This document shows, in pieces, positions 1-9,380 of a stretch of 64,000 bases of DNA. The number at the start of each line of letters is the position of its first letter. The stretch's first letter is position 1. Location: assembly GCA_013822685.1 (NCBI GenBank), contig PNKV01000013.1:77095-141094 (forward strand), given 5' to 3'. Below the pieces are notes generated by a model that was not told where the DNA came from, searched no databases, and saw only the letters and a program-made list of their open reading frames with translations. Origin of the DNA: Leptothrix sp. (in: b-proteobacteria). Lineage in GTDB: Bacteria > Pseudomonadota > Gammaproteobacteria > Burkholderiales > Burkholderiaceae_C. The position numbers were made by a program, and so were the translations under genes.

Positions 1-839
1 CGCCCGCCGACGCACTGCCGGCCCAGTTCATCGACATTCCGCCCAGCACCCGGCACGCCATCGCCGTTGATGCCAGCCGCTCGCGCCTGTACCTGTTTGA
101 AAATGGCCCTAACGGCCTGCGTGTGGTGGCTGACCATTACGCCTCCATTGGGCGCCTGGGCGCTGAAAAAGCCGCCCAGGGCGACCAGCGCACTCCGCTG
201 GGCGTTTACTACATCACCAGCCGGCTGGATGGCAAGCAGCTCACCGACTTCTATGGCGTGGGCGCCTTGCCTTTGAACTACCCCAATGAGTACGACCGCC
301 GCCAAGGTCGCACAGGCTCCGGCATCTGGCTGCATGGCGTGCCCAGCGACAGCTACGCCCGCAGCCCCAACAGCACTGACGGGTGCGTGGCTTTGGCCAA
401 CCCGGAGCTGAAAAGCATTTTGGAAAGCGTGCAACCGCGCACCACCCCGGTCGTCATTGCCAAAAGCCTGACCTGGGTGACCACCAAGTCCGCTGAACAG
501 GAACGGCGCAACATGCGCAACCTCATCGAAGGCTGGCGGGTGGCGCGGGCCAGCGGCGACCTGACCCGCCTGATGTCGTTTTATTCCAGCCAGTTCTCCA
601 ATGGCACCCGCGATGTCAATCAGTGGCGACAATGGCTGGAAAAAGAAGTGGTCAGCCAGCGCGGGAGGTCCCTTCAACTGAAGGATCTGGCCATCCTGGG
701 CTGGCGCGACAAGAGCGACATCCTCGTGGTGACCTTCGGCGAAGTGTCCGACGGTCAACGCACTGGGGCCATCAAGCGTCAATACTGGGGCAAAGAAGGT
801 GGCCTTTGGAAAATATTCTTTGAAGGAGTGATCGGATGA
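1..839 (+). CDS. L,D-transpeptidase (YkuD domain) with C-terminal NTF2-like domain, 5' partial
   Basis: The reading frame is already open at base 3, so the gene starts before the window; about 279 codons are visible. The N-terminal half is a YkuD L,D-transpeptidase domain, which cross-links peptidoglycan or attaches proteins to it in the periplasm. Support: the conserved HGVPS and the S-T-D-G-C-V-A-L box that carries the catalytic Cys, with a strand like LYLFENG before them. The last ~100 residues (from [15 protein letters not shown]) look like the SnoaL/NTF2-like domain found in the Cds6 subgroup of these enzymes. The stop overlaps the next start by 4 bases (ATGA), so it is probably co-translated with the cyclophilin gene. 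The family is clear; the physiological substrate is not known. Confidence 0.88.
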   Translation, partial: PADALPAQFIDIPPSTRHAIAVDASRSRLYLFENGPNGLRVVADHYASIGRLGAEKAAQGDQRTPLGVYYITSRLDGKQLTDFYGVGALPLNYPNEYDRRQGRTGSGIWLHGVPSDSYARSPNSTDGCVALANPELKSILESVQPRTTPVVIAKSLTWVTTKSAEQERRNMRNLIEGWRVARASGDLTRLMSFYSSQFSNGTRDVNQWRQWLEKEVVSQRGRSLQLKDLAILGWRDKSDILVVTFGEVSDGQRTGAIKRQYWGKEGGLWKIFFEGVIG

Positions 840-1411
840 CCTACCTGCGCAAACTCACCCATGCGGGCCTGATGGCCGCGGCAATCGGCGGCCTGACCAT
901 CGGCTCCGCCCTGGCACAAACCGTGAAGCTGTCCACCAGCGAGGGCGACATCGTCGTTCAGCTGGACGCGGCCAAGGCGCCCAAGACGGTGGAAAACTTC
1001 GTTCAGTACGTCAAATCGGGCCACTACAACGGCACCGTGTTCCACCGCGTGATCAAGACCTTCATGATCCAGGGCGGCGGCATGACGCCTGACATGAAAG
1101 AAAAAACCACGCGCGCACCCATCCCACTGGAAAGCCGCAATGGCCTGAGCAATATGCGTGGCACCCTGGCCATGGCCCGTACCAGCATTCCCGACTCGGC
1201 CACTGCGCAATTTTTCATCAACGTCAAGGACAATAACTTCCTTGACGCGGCCCAATCACCCGATGGCAACGGCTATGCCGTGTTTGGCAAAGTCGTGCAA
1301 GGCATGGACGTGGTCGACAAGATCCGGATGGTGGAAACCGGCCAGAAGGGTCCTCACGGCGACGTGCCTGTCAAACCCATCGTGATCAAACAAGCTACCC
1401 TGGAGAAATAA
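836..1411 (+). CDS. ppiA: Periplasmic peptidyl-prolyl cis-trans isomerase, cyclophilin type
   Basis: 191-residue cyclophilin that isomerises X-Pro bonds in exported proteins. The first ~28 residues form a signal peptide (basic start, hydrophobic stretch, ending SALAQ), so it is periplasmic. The catalytic core is visible: [13 protein letters not shown], then [17 protein letters not shown], the usual active-site segments with the catalytic Arg and Phe. ATG overlaps the preceding stop. The next gene is a second cyclophilin without a signal peptide, 1 base downstream, so this is a tandem periplasmic/cytoplasmic pair in one operon. The gene symbol rests on localisation plus family. Confidence 0.92.
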   Translation: MTYLRKLTHAGLMAAAIGGLTIGSALAQTVKLSTSEGDIVVQLDAAKAPKTVENFVQYVKSGHYNGTVFHRVIKTFMIQGGGMTPDMKEKTTRAPIPLESRNGLSNMRGTLAMARTSIPDSATAQFFINVKDNNFLDAAQSPDGNGYAVFGKVVQGMDVVDKIRMVETGQKGPHGDVPVKPIVIKQATLEK

Positions 1412-1412
1412 C

Positions 1413-1913
1413 ATGACCAAAACCGTTGAACTGCAAACCACGGCAGGCGTGATCCGCCTTGAACTGGACGACGCCAAGGCACCCGCCACGGTCGAGAACT
1501 TCCTGAACTACGTTCGCGCTGGCCATTACAACGGCACGATCTTTCACCGCGTGATCAAGGGCTTCATGGTGCAAGGCGGCGGCTTCGAGCCCGGCCTCAA
1601 GCAAAAGCCCACCACCGACACCATTCAAAACGAAGCCAACAACGGCCTCAAGAATGATCACTACACCGTGGCCATGGCCCGCACCAGCGCGCCCCATTCG
1701 GCCAGCGCCCAGTTCTTCATCAACACCACCAACAACGATTTCCTGAACTTCAAGTCGGAAACCGCCAGCGGCTGGGGCTACGCCGTTTTCGGCAAGGTCG
1801 TTGCCGGCACCGAGATCGTCGACCAGATCGAGAAGGTCAAGACTGGCCGCAGCGGCGGTCACGACGACGTACCGGTTGAAAACGTGGTCATCACCCAAGC
1901 CACGGAAGTGTGA
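1413..1913 (+). CDS. ppiB: Cytoplasmic peptidyl-prolyl cis-trans isomerase B
   Basis: 166-residue single-domain cyclophilin, the usual PpiB length, with no signal peptide. Active-site segments [15 protein letters not shown] and [17 protein letters not shown] are intact, and [10 protein letters not shown] near the C-terminus is typical. It catalyses proline isomerisation during folding in the cytoplasm. It begins 1 base after the stop of the periplasmic paralogue, with GGAGAAATAAC as ribosome-binding region, and is followed 4 bases later by lpxH. This order (ppi, ppi, lpxH) is common in Burkholderiales. Confidence 0.94.
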   Translation: MTKTVELQTTAGVIRLELDDAKAPATVENFLNYVRAGHYNGTIFHRVIKGFMVQGGGFEPGLKQKPTTDTIQNEANNGLKNDHYTVAMARTSAPHSASAQFFINTTNNDFLNFKSETASGWGYAVFGKVVAGTEIVDQIEKVKTGRSGGHDDVPVENVVITQATEV

Positions 1914-1917
1914 TGCC

Positions 1918-2715
1918 ATGATGGGGGACACCCTCCCCTTTCCGGCCGCTGACACGCTCAATGCACCGCCCTCGTGGCGGTGCATTGATTTTGTCTCGGA
2001 CTTGCACCTGCACGCGGGCTTGCCGCACACTGCGGCAGCGCTGGCCCGCTACCTGCAAGACACGCCTGCTGATGCCGTCATGATCCTGGGCGACTTGTTC
2101 GAGGCCTGGGTTGGCGACGACATGCGCCACACGGGCTTTGAAGCCGACTGCACCCAGTTCCTCGCCAAGGCTGGCCAACGGCTGCACCTGGGCCTGATGG
2201 TGGGCAACCGCGATTTCTTGCTGGGCCAGGACATGGTAACGGCCTGCCAGGCCCATGCCTTGGCCGACCCGACCATCCTGAACGCTTTTGGTCAACGGGT
2301 GCTGCTCACCCATGGCGATGCCTTGTGCCTGGCGGACCAGGCCTATCTTCGTTTCAGGGCTCAGGTTCGCAACCCCGCCTGGCGTGATGCCTTTCTGGCC
2401 AAACCATTGGCAGATCGACTGATGGTGGCCCGCCAGATGCGCGAGGCCAGCGCCGCCCACCAGCACCAGCAAACGCCCGACAACTGGGCCGATGTGGATG
2501 ACGCCGCTGCAGGCTCGTGGATGCAGGCCGCCAACGCGCCGGTTCTGGTCCATGGGCACACGCACCGCCCCGAGACCTCGCCATTTGGCCTATCCCATGG
2601 CATCCGCCATGTGCTGAGTGACTGGGACTTCGATGGCAGCCACCCGCGCGGGGAAGTGCTCCGCTTGAGCGCCCAAGGTTTTGAACGGCTGGCGTTGTCC
2701 AACGCCACAAGCTGA
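1918..2715 (+). CDS. lpxH: UDP-2,3-diacylglucosamine diphosphatase LpxH
   Basis: 265-residue calcineurin-like phosphoesterase. It hydrolyses UDP-2,3-diacylglucosamine to lipid X in lipid A synthesis, as a peripheral inner-membrane enzyme. All metal-binding motifs are present in order: SDLHL, GDLFEAWVGDD, GNRDFLLG, THGDALC and HGHTHRP. ATG 1918 is preferred over upstream possibilities because they would run inside ppiB; a second in-frame ATG lies at 1921. The N-terminus is ~20 residues longer than in E. coli LpxH. Last gene of the ppi operon, followed by a hairpin terminator shared with clpA. Confidence 0.94.
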   Translation: MMGDTLPFPAADTLNAPPSWRCIDFVSDLHLHAGLPHTAAALARYLQDTPADAVMILGDLFEAWVGDDMRHTGFEADCTQFLAKAGQRLHLGLMVGNRDFLLGQDMVTACQAHALADPTILNAFGQRVLLTHGDALCLADQAYLRFRAQVRNPAWRDAFLAKPLADRLMVARQMREASAAHQHQQTPDNWADVDDAAAGSWMQAANAPVLVHGHTHRPETSPFGLSHGIRHVLSDWDFDGSHPRGEVLRLSAQGFERLALSNATS

Positions 2716-2734
2716 GGCTTCCTAAGCCCAAACA

Positions 2735-2764
2735 ACAAGGGCCCAGCCGAAGCTGAGCCCTTGT
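2735..2764. terminator. Bidirectional intrinsic terminator between lpxH and clpA
   Basis: Inverted repeat ACAAGGGC-C-CAGC / GCTG-A-GCCCTTGT around a CGAA loop, with one mismatch, in the 90-base gap between the convergent lpxH and clpA genes. U-runs are weak, so efficiency is uncertain. Confidence 0.6.
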
Positions 2765-2805
2765 CCAATCTGGCATCACAGCCAGACCAGAAGATCAAGC
2801 AATCA

Positions 2806-5123
<2,318 letters not shown>

Positions 5124-5127
<4 letters not shown>

Positions 5128-5477
5128 GCGGTCTCCAGAATGCACTGCAGGGGGTGCCCGGCTCTGCGGGCGGCGGCAAGAACGAGTTCGACCTTCGTGG
5201 CCGCGACGTCTTTGGTATAGACCCCGCACACACCACGACCTTCGTGGTGGATTTTGAGCATGATTTGCGTCGCTGTCTCTATGTCGTGACGGAAATATTC
5301 TTGCAAGACGATGATCACGAATTCCATGGGCGTGAAGTCATCGTTGAGCATCACCACCCTGTAGAGCTTGGGGGGCTCCAGGCTGACAGTTTCTTTTTCG
5401 GCAATTGCCAGCCCCTCTCCACCTTCACCAGGCCCCACAGGCGGTTCGGATGAGTGGGGTTGTAACGGTTCAGTCAT
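5124..5477 (-). CDS. clpS: ATP-dependent Clp protease adaptor ClpS
   Basis: 117 residues. ClpS binds N-degron substrates and delivers them to ClpA. The core [19 protein letters not shown] carries the N-degron pocket residues, and the [19 protein letters not shown] region follows as in the family. A ~35-residue acidic/Pro-rich N-terminal extension precedes the fold, as in E. coli ClpS where the extension engages ClpA. ATGA overlap with clpA implies coupled translation. Confidence 0.95.
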
Positions 5478-5672
5478 GAATTCATTCTACGAGACGCCAT
5501 TGCTTTGTGTCTTCACATGTTGCGGTAACCCACCTGAGTTCAAGGGGGGAAATTCACCCAGCTTTCACGACTTTTCAAAGCACCGTTGATTGCGTGGCCA
5601 TGCCCAGGTTCAACCCAGCTTGGGCCCTGGTCCTCACAATTCAAGTTGATTTCACATTACAAAAAATAAAGC

Positions 5673-5729
5673 GTGTCAAGGCCAGAAACCCAACCACTCT
5701 TGGGTGCTTGACACCCGTGGGTTCGGCCT
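5673..5729 (+). promoter_or_regulatory. Structured 5' leader of the cold-shock gene with two alternative pairings
   Basis: In the 285-base gap before the cold-shock gene, GTGTCAAG (5673-5680) can pair with CTTGACAC (5707-5714), enclosing CCCA/TGGG. Alternatively AGGCC (5679-5683) plus AACCCA (5687-5692) can pair with TGGGTT (5718-5723) plus GGCCT (5725-5729). The two folds share bases and exclude each other. Long switchable leaders are known for cspA-type mRNAs. Function here is inference. A strong ribosome-binding site AGGAGGG lies at ~5751-5757. Confidence 0.45.
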
Positions 5730-5762
5730 AGAAAATGACAACAAACTAACAGGAGGGACAGT

Positions 5763-6059
5763 ATGGCTATAGGCACTGTCAAATGGTTCAACGACGCCAA
5801 AGGGTTTGGCTTCATTGAACCCGATCAGGGTGGGGGAGATGTTTTCGCCCACTTTTCAGCCATCCAGATGGATGGGTTTCGCACGCTCAAGCAGGGCTCG
5901 AAAGTTCAGTACGAACTGATAGCCGGCCCCAAAGGCATGCTTGCGCAAAACATTCAGCCCGTTGACGCCCTCACGGCGGAGCAGGCTCAACCTGATGCCC
6001 TGAGTGACATGCACTTCAGGGAATTGTCTGGAGGGCCAGGGCACAGCTTGCCGCACTGA
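5763..6059 (+). CDS. Cold-shock domain protein with C-terminal extension
   Basis: 98 residues. The first ~68 form a cold-shock (CSD/OB-fold) domain that binds single-stranded [21 protein letters not shown] contains RNP1 (KGFGFI) and VFAHFSAI contains RNP2. A ~30-residue tail after QPVDA is not part of the domain and has no recognisable motif. AGGAGGGACAGT precedes the ATG. A perfect hairpin terminator follows 11 bases after the stop, so it is monocistronic. The leader can form alternative structures (separate entry). Confidence 0.93.
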   Translation: MAIGTVKWFNDAKGFGFIEPDQGGGDVFAHFSAIQMDGFRTLKQGSKVQYELIAGPKGMLAQNIQPVDALTAEQAQPDALSDMHFRELSGGPGHSLPH

Positions 6060-6070
6060 CGCCGCGCGCC

Positions 6071-6105
6071 AACAAGAACCCCGCCTTCAAGGCGGGGTTC
6101 TTGTT
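6071..6105. terminator. Strong bidirectional intrinsic terminator
   Basis: Perfect 17-base inverted repeat AACAAGAACCCCGCCTT / AAGGCGGGGTTCTTGTT around a single C, with T/A ends on both sides. It ends the cold-shock gene and can also serve the convergent operon ending at 6130. Confidence 0.85.
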
Positions 6106-6129
6106 TCAGGATGTGATTCTTGTCAGCCG

Positions 6130-6648
6130 TTAGTCGCAGGTCAACTTACCAGGCGCTGGGGTGCAGGCCTCTTTGCGCTTGACGGTGCCACTGCCCTCGG
6201 TGGCGGCGCGCCCCGCGCCCACTTCGCCAATCACGCTGTTTCGCACCCGGGACGACACATTGGCGCCTGTGGGCGCTTGTCCCGCCTCGGCCACGCAGTC
6301 CAAGCTGTTGGTTTTGGGCGTGCATTTGCCCGGCAAGCGCAAAACGCGGCTGCCTTCGGACACCGGCTGCCCTGAGCCCACCTGGGTGATCAGGCCACCG
6401 CGGATGCTGAGCGCGTCGCCCTGCTTCAAGGCCCGGGTCGCTGGCGTGCCTTGCGTTTGGTCCAAGGTCTTGACCGCCGAGTTTTTGGCCGCCACGCCCG
6501 GAGGCATCAGCGCCTCAGATTGAGTGGTGGGCTGCTGTCCGCCACCCTCGGTGGGGGAAGAGGCCTGCGCCCACACAGATGACGACACACCGCCAAAGTA
6601 CAAGGCGGCAGCTGCCAGCGCAACAGAAAAAGATGATCGATGGGTCAT
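6130..6648 (-). CDS. Small secreted protein with two Cys-containing repeats, partner of the TpsB gene
   Basis: 172 residues from ATG 6648, which has CCGAGG 8 bases upstream; an in-frame ATG at 6669 would add 7 residues before the signal peptide. The signal peptide ends SSSVWAQA, so it is exported. After a Thr/Gln/Gly-rich linker come two imperfect ~34-residue repeats, each with G-x-V-G-x-G, an EGS, a Val-rich stretch and CTP...L-x-C. Four Cys suggest two disulfide-closed modules. The gene starts 23 bases after the stop of the outer-membrane transporter, so they form one operon. No family recognised; the FecR-like phrase LKQGDALS is only suggestive. Confidence 0.7.
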   Translation of the reverse strand: MTHRSSFSVALAAAALYFGGVSSSVWAQASSPTEGGGQQPTTQSEALMPPGVAAKNSAVKTLDQTQGTPATRALKQGDALSIRGGLITQVGSGQPVSEGSRVLRLPGKCTPKTNSLDCVAEAGQAPTGANVSSRVRNSVIGEVGAGRAATEGSGTVKRKEACTPAPGKLTCD

Positions 6649-6671
6649 GTTGGTAGCCTCGGCATTCATTC

Positions 6672-8306
6672 TCAGAAGTTCTTGGTCAGCACGGCATTGG
6701 CACGCGGCTGGTGGGTGTTGTTGTCGGCCAGCGGCTCACCGGTGGCGCGCCACGCCAGGTTCAGGCGGAAAGCGAAATCGCTGGGGCGCGCCCAGATCAT
6801 GCCCACACCATAACCGCTGAGACTGCGGCTGGTTGACGGTGAAAGGGAGTCGGGCGCCAGCTTGGTGTGACCCCAGTCATAGAAAGTGCTGAATGCCAGC
6901 TCTTGCGCAAAACGCCCCACCCAGGCCTCGGGCGGCAAGAAGCGCAATTCGGTCGTCACCACGTGGGCGGTATCGCCTGCAGCCTCGCCCGGAGCAAACG
7001 CACGCACGCCGGTGGGCCCACCCACGGCGAAGCGCTCGGTCGCATCCAAGGTCGTGCCGGCGATCTGGCCCTTGTAGCGCGCGTAAAGCTGCAGCCGCCC
7101 GGCCACCAGGTTTTGCAGGCGCGAGTAGCCCAGGTTGGCCTTGCCAAAATTCCTCTTCAGGCCAGTGGTGGTGGTATCGGCGGCATCAAATTTCATCCGC
7201 CCTTGCAACCAGCTCAGCTCGTAGGTGTTGACCCCGCCATTGAGCCAGTTGTCGCGGAAATCACCGACCACGCCCAGCTGCACGTCGTCACTGGTCTTGC
7301 GGGTGGCGAGGCCCGGCTCCTGATCGTCGAACCGCTTGTTTTCATAGCTCAGCAGGCTGAACACGTTGAGGTTGCGCGACCGCACCAACGGGTACAGGGC
7401 AAAGCCGCTGGCCGCGACGACGGTGCCGGTCAGGTCGGTCGACACATACTCCCGGTCCAGCTCGTAGCGCACTTTGGAAAGAGCAGCCCCCAGCTTCAAG
7501 CCGCTGGCGCCGACCGGTGAAACGTAGCTTACGCCGGCGAACGCGAGGCCTCCACTGAAAGAGCTCAGTGCATTGACTGACACGGCATCGCCACGGCCGG
7601 TGGGGCTGGCCACGGTCAGGCCACCGCTGATGCGGCCCATGCCGGTGTAGCGCGAGCCCAGGGAATCCAACTCGACCCGGCCACTGACCCTCGACTCGGC
7701 CGTGGGGGTCACGATCAGCGATGCGGTGCCCGGCTCACGCCCTTCGCCAATTTCGAAGCGAGTGCGGACACCTTGCAGGTCGTTGACCAGGAAAACCGTC
7801 CGCTCGACGTCTTTCACGCGGATGACCTCACCAGGCTTCAAGGCGGCCAGGTAACCTTCAAGGACATCCCGGTTCACGGGCGTGCCGGTGTCCGGCCAGT
7901 TCAGTTGAACTTGGTCAAGGCGGCCTTCGAGGACCGCGATGTGAACGATGCCGTCCTTGGCCTGCTGTTCGGGCAGGTAAGCAAAGCCGACGTAATAGCC
8001 CAGCTCGCGCTGCATGTACAAGGTCACGGCGGCGGTGGCGTTCACCAGGTCTTCGTAGTTGCGCCCTTTGCCGGTGAAAGGTGCCGTGATGGCTGCCAGC
8101 CTCGCGGCTGAAGCATCAGGCAAGCCATCGATATGGTAGGCGACCACATCCAGGGCCATGTCTTCTTCAGGCTTGCCTAACTCGCGCAGGGGCGCTGAAG
8201 GTGCGGCGGACGCGACGGGCTGGGCAGGCTGAGCCCAGGCACCAGCGTTGACCAGCAAGAGGGCCGCAGCGGCCAGGACTTTCAAATTCAAAGACGCAAA
8301 ACGCAC
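6672..8306 (-). CDS. ShlB/FhaC/HecB-type two-partner secretion outer-membrane transporter (TpsB)
   Basis: 544 residues from GTG 8306, chosen because AAAAGGG lies ~8 bases upstream and a signal peptide (VRFASLNLKV to AGAWAQ) follows directly; the frame is open to a further GTG at 8381. The N-terminal region has POTRA domains (YHIDGLPDASAARL to IAVLEGRLDQVQL), then a beta-barrel with FAVGGPTGVRAF, the VRGY/F-type loop-6 motif of the Omp85/TpsB superfamily. It ends in a C-terminal Phe. TpsB proteins export a large beta-helical TpsA, but no TpsA gene lies in this window; the only partner is the small repeat protein downstream. Confidence 0.85.
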   Translation of the reverse strand: MRFASLNLKVLAAAALLLVNAGAWAQPAQPVASAAPSAPLRELGKPEEDMALDVVAYHIDGLPDASAARLAAITAPFTGKGRNYEDLVNATAAVTLYMQRELGYYVGFAYLPEQQAKDGIVHIAVLEGRLDQVQLNWPDTGTPVNRDVLEGYLAALKPGEVIRVKDVERTVFLVNDLQGVRTRFEIGEGREPGTASLIVTPTAESRVSGRVELDSLGSRYTGMGRISGGLTVASPTGRGDAVSVNALSSFSGGLAFAGVSYVSPVGASGLKLGAALSKVRYELDREYVSTDLTGTVVAASGFALYPLVRSRNLNVFSLLSYENKRFDDQEPGLATRKTSDDVQLGVVGDFRDNWLNGGVNTYELSWLQGRMKFDAADTTTTGLKRNFGKANLGYSRLQNLVAGRLQLYARYKGQIAGTTLDATERFAVGGPTGVRAFAPGEAAGDTAHVVTTELRFLPPEAWVGRFAQELAFSTFYDWGHTKLAPDSLSPSTSRSLSGYGVGMIWARPSDFAFRLNLAWRATGEPLADNNTHQPRANAVLTKNF

Positions 8307-8552
8307 GGCAACAATCCCTTTTGAAATGGTGATTTCGCAGGGCTGCGTGGGCCTGAAAAGCACCGCAGTCCCCGCGAGCACCCGTGAGGCCGGGCCGATG
8401 GTATATCAACGCCCATTCAATTGACAGACGCCACGGCAAAACACAACGGCGGATCGATTTGTGGTCTTGACAAGGGCGCTGGCGCCCTGGGTCACCCCTG
8501 GTTCGCGGGGAAAAGCAGTCCATTCAACAGCCGCAACAACGCTCAATATTGC

Positions 8553-8578
8553 TATTGCGAATCATTTGCATTTACATT
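8553..8578 (+). promoter_or_regulatory. Fur-box-like operator upstream of the DUF4198/receptor operon
   Basis: TATTGCGAATCATTTGCAT and the following TTACATTC resemble the Fur consensus (GATAATGATAATCATTATC; AATCATT core). It lies 50-75 bases before the DUF4198 start, as expected for an iron-repressed promoter. The remainder of the 321-base gap 8307-8627 shows a GGCGC/GCGCC hairpin near 8476-8487 and nothing else I can support. Confidence 0.55.
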
Positions 8579-8627
8579 CAATGGTTAGGCATGCCGCATT
8601 GGCGCCGCCCTACTTTTGGAGTTGCAC

Positions 8628-9329
8628 ATGACCCCCACGCCCGCTTTGAAACTTAAACGCCTTTCGGCGATCGTCCTGGCCGCCTTGGCCGGTTGGGGCG
8701 CCCAGGCTCAGGCCCACATGGTGTGGGTTGAGCGCGATGGCACAGCACCCCAGGCCCGGGCCTACTTCGGCGAGTGGGCGGAGGACGTCCGAGAGAAAGC
8801 CGGCGGCTTCCTGGACATGATCAAAGGGCCTCAGGCCTTCGGCACCGACATGGGCAAGGCCTATGCCGTGACGCGCAAAAACGATCACCTGGAGATTGCC
8901 GCCACCGGCTCAGGTGATGTGCGCCTGGTGGAGGCTTTGCTTCCCAGAGATGACAAGGCCAAAGGCGGCAAAAGCCGAACGGTTTTCCATGCCAAAGCGG
9001 GACGGGCCGAGACGGCCAGCAAGCTGGATTTCGAGATTGTGCCCACCGCCTCCAACGCCAACACCTTTGTGCTGACCCACAAGGGCCAACCGGTGCCCAA
9101 GACGGAAGTCACGGTGTTTGGACCGCCCAAGTGGAGCAAGGTCTTGCACACCGATGCCGAAGGCCGCTTCTTGATCACGACGCCTTGGAAAGGCCGCTAC
9201 GTGATTGAGACCGCTTACCAGGACAACACGGCGGGTGAATCCGGTGGTACCGCTTTTGACCGATCACGCCACGTGGGCACCTTGAGCTTCGAGGTTGCCG
9301 AAGGCCTGCCCTGGTTGCCAGCGAACTGA
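8628..9329 (+). CDS. DUF4198-family periplasmic protein of an iron/metal uptake operon
   Basis: 233 residues from ATG 8628 (TTGGAG 6 bases upstream). Signal peptide ends WGAQAQA, and mature residues begin HMVWVERDG, an N-terminal His seen in DUF4198 (NikK/CbiK-like) periplasmic metal-associated proteins. The C-terminal half has a carboxypeptidase-regulatory-like beta-sandwich segment (KGQPVPKTEVTVFGPPKWSKVL, TDAEGRFLITTPWKGRYVIE). It lies 51 bases before a TonB receptor gene behind a Fur-like site, so a role in iron or metal delivery is likely. The exact ligand cannot be read from sequence. Confidence 0.8.
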   Translation: MTPTPALKLKRLSAIVLAALAGWGAQAQAHMVWVERDGTAPQARAYFGEWAEDVREKAGGFLDMIKGPQAFGTDMGKAYAVTRKNDHLEIAATGSGDVRLVEALLPRDDKAKGGKSRTVFHAKAGRAETASKLDFEIVPTASNANTFVLTHKGQPVPKTEVTVFGPPKWSKVLHTDAEGRFLITTPWKGRYVIETAYQDNTAGESGGTAFDRSRHVGTLSFEVAEGLPWLPAN

Positions 9330-9380
9330 CCCCATCGCCCATCCCCAACTCAAACCTTGCGCTTTCTCCGTTGTACCGCC

